Positions 5,126-7,424 of a DNA stretch of 7,424 nucleotides are shown in pieces. Under the pieces are notes generated by a model that was not told where the DNA came from, ran no database searches, and saw nothing but the letters and a program-made list of their open reading frames with translations. The stretch's first letter is position 1; the number at the start of each line of letters is the position of its first letter. The translations under genes and the position numbers were made by a program. Source of the DNA: Lachnospiraceae bacterium (GTDB lineage: Bacteria; Bacillota; Clostridia; Lachnospirales; Lachnospiraceae); assembly GCA_003520105.1 (NCBI GenBank), contig DOVL01000188.1, positions 1-7,424 of the forward strand, in the 5' to 3' direction.

Positions 5126-6351
5126 GTAATGCTATTGTCGGGCAATCGGGCGGACCTACTGCGGTCATCAATTCAAGTCTGGCCGGTGTATTCGAAGCTG
5201 CCAAGCAGCGCGGTGCAGACCATGTTTACGGAATGCTTCACGGCGTTCAGGGGTTACTTAGTGAAAGATATATAGATCTTTCGGAGCGGCTGAAATCCGC
5301 TCTTGATATAGAGCTTTTGAAGCGTACTCCGTCGAGTTATCTCGGAAGCTGCAGATATAAGCTTCCTGAACTGGATGATGAAAACGGAAAGAATATCTAT
5401 CAGCAGATATTTGATCTTCTGAAAAAGCTGGACATCGGTTATTTCTTCTACATCGGCGGAAATGACAGCATGGATACGATCTGCAAGCTTGCGGAATACG
5501 GCAGGCAGACCGGAAGTGAAATAAGATTTATGGGTGTCCCTAAAACCATTGATAACGATCTTATGATAACGGACCATACTCCGGGCTACGGAAGCGCTGC
5601 AAAATACATCGGCGTTGTCATGAAGGAGATCATCAGGGATGCCACCGTTTACGGAACCAAATATGTGACCATAGTTGAGATCATGGGACGAAATGCAGGC
5701 TGGCTCACGGCCGCTTCCGCGCTTGCCCGTGAAGAGGATTCAGAGGGCGTTGATATGATAGCTCTTCCTGAGGTCACATTTAATGTAGACAGATTTGTGG
5801 AGAAGGTCAGACGGATGCAGGAGGCCAAGCCAAGCGTCGTCATCGCCGTTTCGGAGGGCGTGAAGCTCGAGGACGGCCGGTATGTGTGTGAGCTTGCTGA
5901 TGACGTTCATGCAGTCGATGCATTCGGACATAAAGCTCTTACCGGAACTGCAAGATACCTTGCAAATGTGATTGCAAAATCCATGGATACAAAAACAAGA
6001 AGCATCGAGTTGTCCACGCTCCAGCGCTGCGCAGGGCACGTCAGCTCAAGAACCGATATCACTGAGGCCTATCAGGTTGGCGGTGCGGCAGTAAAGGCTG
6101 CTTATGAAGGTGCGACCGGAAAGGTCATCACGCTGAAACGTATCTCAAATGCACCATACCAGTGCACCACGGAAATTCATGACATCAGCGAGGTTGCAAA
6201 CCTTGAGAAAAAGGTTCCTCTTGAGTGGGTCAACGAAGATCATACCCAGATGAGGCAGGAATTTATAGATTACGCGAAACCGCTGATCCAGGCAGAGCTC
6301 ACCCCTGTATATGTAAGCGGACTCCCGAGACATATCTATCTGCCTGAGTGA
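5122..6351 (+). CDS. 6-phosphofructokinase, probably pyrophosphate-dependent (409 aa)
   Basis: It phosphorylates fructose 6-phosphate to fructose 1,6-bisphosphate in cytosolic glycolysis. PFK-family hallmarks are GQSGGPTAVIN (7-17, phosphate donor loop), GGNDS (112-116), PKTIDND (140-146, catalytic base D144), PGYGSAAKYI (154-163), MGRNAGWL (188-195) and LQRCAGHVSSRTD (300-312). ATP enzymes carry GGDGS and PGTIDND. Here the second variable position of the first motif is aspartate (D115) and the second motif has lysine (K141). Both changes are the recognised marks of PPi-dependent enzymes, which work reversibly and save ATP. The residue before D115 is asparagine (N114) rather than the usual aspartate; I recall the same GGNDSMDT in clostridial PPi-type enzymes. 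The length of about 410 fits that group rather than the roughly 320-residue ATP-PFK. The start is set by GGAGG at 6 nt. It is monocistronic: own promoter, cre-like operator and terminator. The donor is inferred from motifs only. Confidence 0.95.
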   Translation: MSNAIVGQSGGPTAVINSSLAGVFEAAKQRGADHVYGMLHGVQGLLSERYIDLSERLKSALDIELLKRTPSSYLGSCRYKLPELDDENGKNIYQQIFDLLKKLDIGYFFYIGGNDSMDTICKLAEYGRQTGSEIRFMGVPKTIDNDLMITDHTPGYGSAAKYIGVVMKEIIRDATVYGTKYVTIVEIMGRNAGWLTAASALAREEDSEGVDMIALPEVTFNVDRFVEKVRRMQEAKPSVVIAVSEGVKLEDGRYVCELADDVHAVDAFGHKALTGTARYLANVIAKSMDTKTRSIELSTLQRCAGHVSSRTDITEAYQVGGAAVKAAYEGATGKVITLKRISNAPYQCTTEIHDISEVANLEKKVPLEWVNEDHTQMRQEFIDYAKPLIQAELTPVYVSGLPRHIYLPE

Positions 6352-6462
6352 TTATAATATGGCTTTCTTTCTGTGCGGTAATTATATAGCTTTGGGGTTG
6401 AATGATGATCATACTGCTTTCTGGCCGGCGGAAAATATATTTCGTGATATAAAGTCAAAAAG

Positions 6463-6501
6463 GAGCCGGATAGCGGCGCGAATCGCGTCATTATCCGGCT
6501 C
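6463..6501. terminator. Shared bidirectional terminator between pfk and proS
   Basis: Positions 6463-6480 and 6484-6501 form an 18-position hairpin with a 10-bp perfect outer stem (GAGCCGGATA with TATCCGGCTC), one C-A mismatch, two G-T pairs and a 3-nt loop. On the minus strand it is followed by CCTTTTTGAC, a good T tract 36 bp past the proS stop codon. On the plus strand it is followed by the weaker ATTCTTTATTTC, about 110 bp past the phosphofructokinase stop. The genes converge on it, so one element can serve both. Confidence 0.85.
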
Positions 6502-6536
6502 ATTCTTTATTTCTGCTTTATTCCTTCTCTAAATTA

Positions 6537-7424
6537 TTAATACGCTCTTCCGAAATAAACCATCTTCTTTGCAGGCTTTCCGCAGTGAACGCATACATCA
6601 GAGAAGTTTTCCTGCTCGAATGGCATACATCTTGTAGACGCACCTGTCTCTGCCTTGATAGCCTCCTCGCATTCTGTCTCGCCGCACCACATAGCCTTTA
6701 TGAAGCCCTGACGGTTCTCGATGATATCCTTAAACTCATCCCAGTTTCTTGCTGTATGGGTGTTGGCATCTCTGTGCGCTCTTGCCTTTTCAAGCATATC
6801 CTTCTGGATGGTTTCGAGAAGTTCCGGAATTCTTGTCTCAAGATCCTCAAACTTAACTGTTTTCTTCTCGCCGTTATCTCTTCTTACAAGGATAGCCTGG
6901 CCTGCTTCGATATCTCTTGGACCAACCTCAAGACGAAGTGGAATACCTCTCATTTCCTGCTCTGCGAACTTGAAGCCCGGAGACTTATCTGAAGCATCAA
7001 CCTTAACTCTTGCATAGCTGCTGATAGCACTTCTCAGCTCCTCAGCTTTCTCGAGTACTCCTGCCTTCTTCTGCATGATAGGAACTATCATAACCTGTGT
7101 AGGAGCAACCTTTGGAGGAAGAACAAGTCCGTTGTCATCACCATGAACCATGATGATCGCGCCGATAAGTCTTGTTGTTACACCCCATGAGGTCTGGTGA
7201 ACGTACTGCAGTTTATTTTCCTTATCTGTATACTGAACCTCAAATGCTCTTGCGAAACCATCACCGAAGTTGTGGCTTGTACCTGACTGAAGAGCCTTGC
7301 CGTCATGCATAAGTGCCTCGATAGTATATGTCGCAACTGCACCTGCGAATTTCTCTTTCTCGGTCTTCTGACCCTTGATAACAGGAATTGCAAGTACCTG
7401 CTCGCAGAAATCAGCATATACATT
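6537..7424 (-). CDS. proS: Prolyl-tRNA synthetase, eukaryote/archaeon-like type, C-terminal part (partial, 295 codons)
   Basis: It charges tRNA-Pro with proline in the cytosol. The frame is open to the right edge and begins mid-protein (VYADFCEQVLAIPVIKG, then KTEKEKFAGA), so roughly the first 180-190 residues lie outside, given a usual length near 480. Visible residues (numbered from the edge) include the end of the class II catalytic core: SGTSHNFGDGF (47-57), QTSWGVTTRLIG (77-88) with the motif 3 arginine R85, and HGDDNGLVLPPKVAP (94-108). An anticodon-binding domain follows (about 109-205). A C-terminal zinc-type domain has C247-x4-C252 and C278-x2-C281 and ends FGRAY. These features mark the eukaryote-like ProRS form, which ends in this extra domain and lacks the editing insertion of the Escherichia coli type. 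The ATG at 7310 is internal. It converges with the phosphofructokinase gene and shares its terminator. Confidence 0.96.
   Translation of the reverse strand, partial: NVYADFCEQVLAIPVIKGQKTEKEKFAGAVATYTIEALMHDGKALQSGTSHNFGDGFARAFEVQYTDKENKLQYVHQTSWGVTTRLIGAIIMVHGDDNGLVLPPKVAPTQVMIVPIMQKKAGVLEKAEELRSAISSYARVKVDASDKSPGFKFAEQEMRGIPLRLEVGPRDIEAGQAILVRRDNGEKKTVKFEDLETRIPELLETIQKDMLEKARAHRDANTHTARNWDEFKDIIENRQGFIKAMWCGETECEEAIKAETGASTRCMPFEQENFSDVCVHCGKPAKKMVYFGRAY

Noticed and set aside
6402..6452. 16-codon frame MMIILLSGRRKIYFVI after the phosphofructokinase
   Set aside because: Too short, with only a weak GGGG upstream and no sign of conservation; chance is sufficient.
7178..7310. proS starting at the ATG at 7310
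   Set aside because: The frame continues to the window edge with typical synthetase sequence (KTEKEKFAGA and flanks), so that ATG is internal.

Overview
The window looks like chromosomal DNA of an anaerobic Firmicute of the class Clostridia, most likely a Lachnospiraceae member (inference). The grounds are strong GGAGG-type ribosome-binding sites, TTGACA/TATAAT-type promoters, a CcpA-style cre palindrome, a pyrophosphate-type phosphofructokinase and a eukaryote/archaeon-like prolyl-tRNA synthetase. No phage, transposon, CRISPR, rRNA or tRNA gene was seen.

Layout. (1) Positions 1-5 hold only the start codon of a minus-strand gene that leaves the window on the left, preceded by a perfect AGGAGG. 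(2) Positions 6-209 carry a 12-bp terminator hairpin whose loop region contains a perfect DnaA-box 9-mer. (3) Positions 210-2942 (minus) encode a 910-residue, lysine/glutamate-rich, mostly helical protein of unknown function with no signal peptide or membrane segment. (4) Positions 2943-3392 are a 450-bp spacer. It holds an extended -10 promoter for the 910-residue gene, a possible frameshifted membrane-peptide remnant on the minus strand, and a 19-bp perfect inverted repeat just after cca. (5) Positions 3393-4736 (minus) encode a CCA-adding tRNA nucleotidyltransferase. (6) Positions 4737-5121 are a divergent control region: a clear promoter for cca on one strand, and on the other a clear promoter for the phosphofructokinase, an 18-bp cre-like palindrome over its start point, and a leader made almost wholly of 30-bp tandem repeats. 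(7) Positions 5122-6351 (plus) encode a PPi-type 6-phosphofructokinase. (8) A long hairpin at 6463-6501 separates it from the convergent proS gene (minus), whose C-terminal 295 codons fill the right end.

The recognisable genes are housekeeping: tRNA 3'-end maturation, tRNA charging and the committed step of glycolysis. The most unusual part is the phosphofructokinase leader. Its repeats are 30 nt long, so they keep one reading frame open. That frame encodes a lysine-rich repeated peptide of 32 or more residues and ends in an ATGA overlap with the phosphofructokinase start codon. The repeats also resemble the gene's own ribosome-binding segment, so the leader may have grown by duplicating that segment. 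The 910-residue protein is the main unknown gene.
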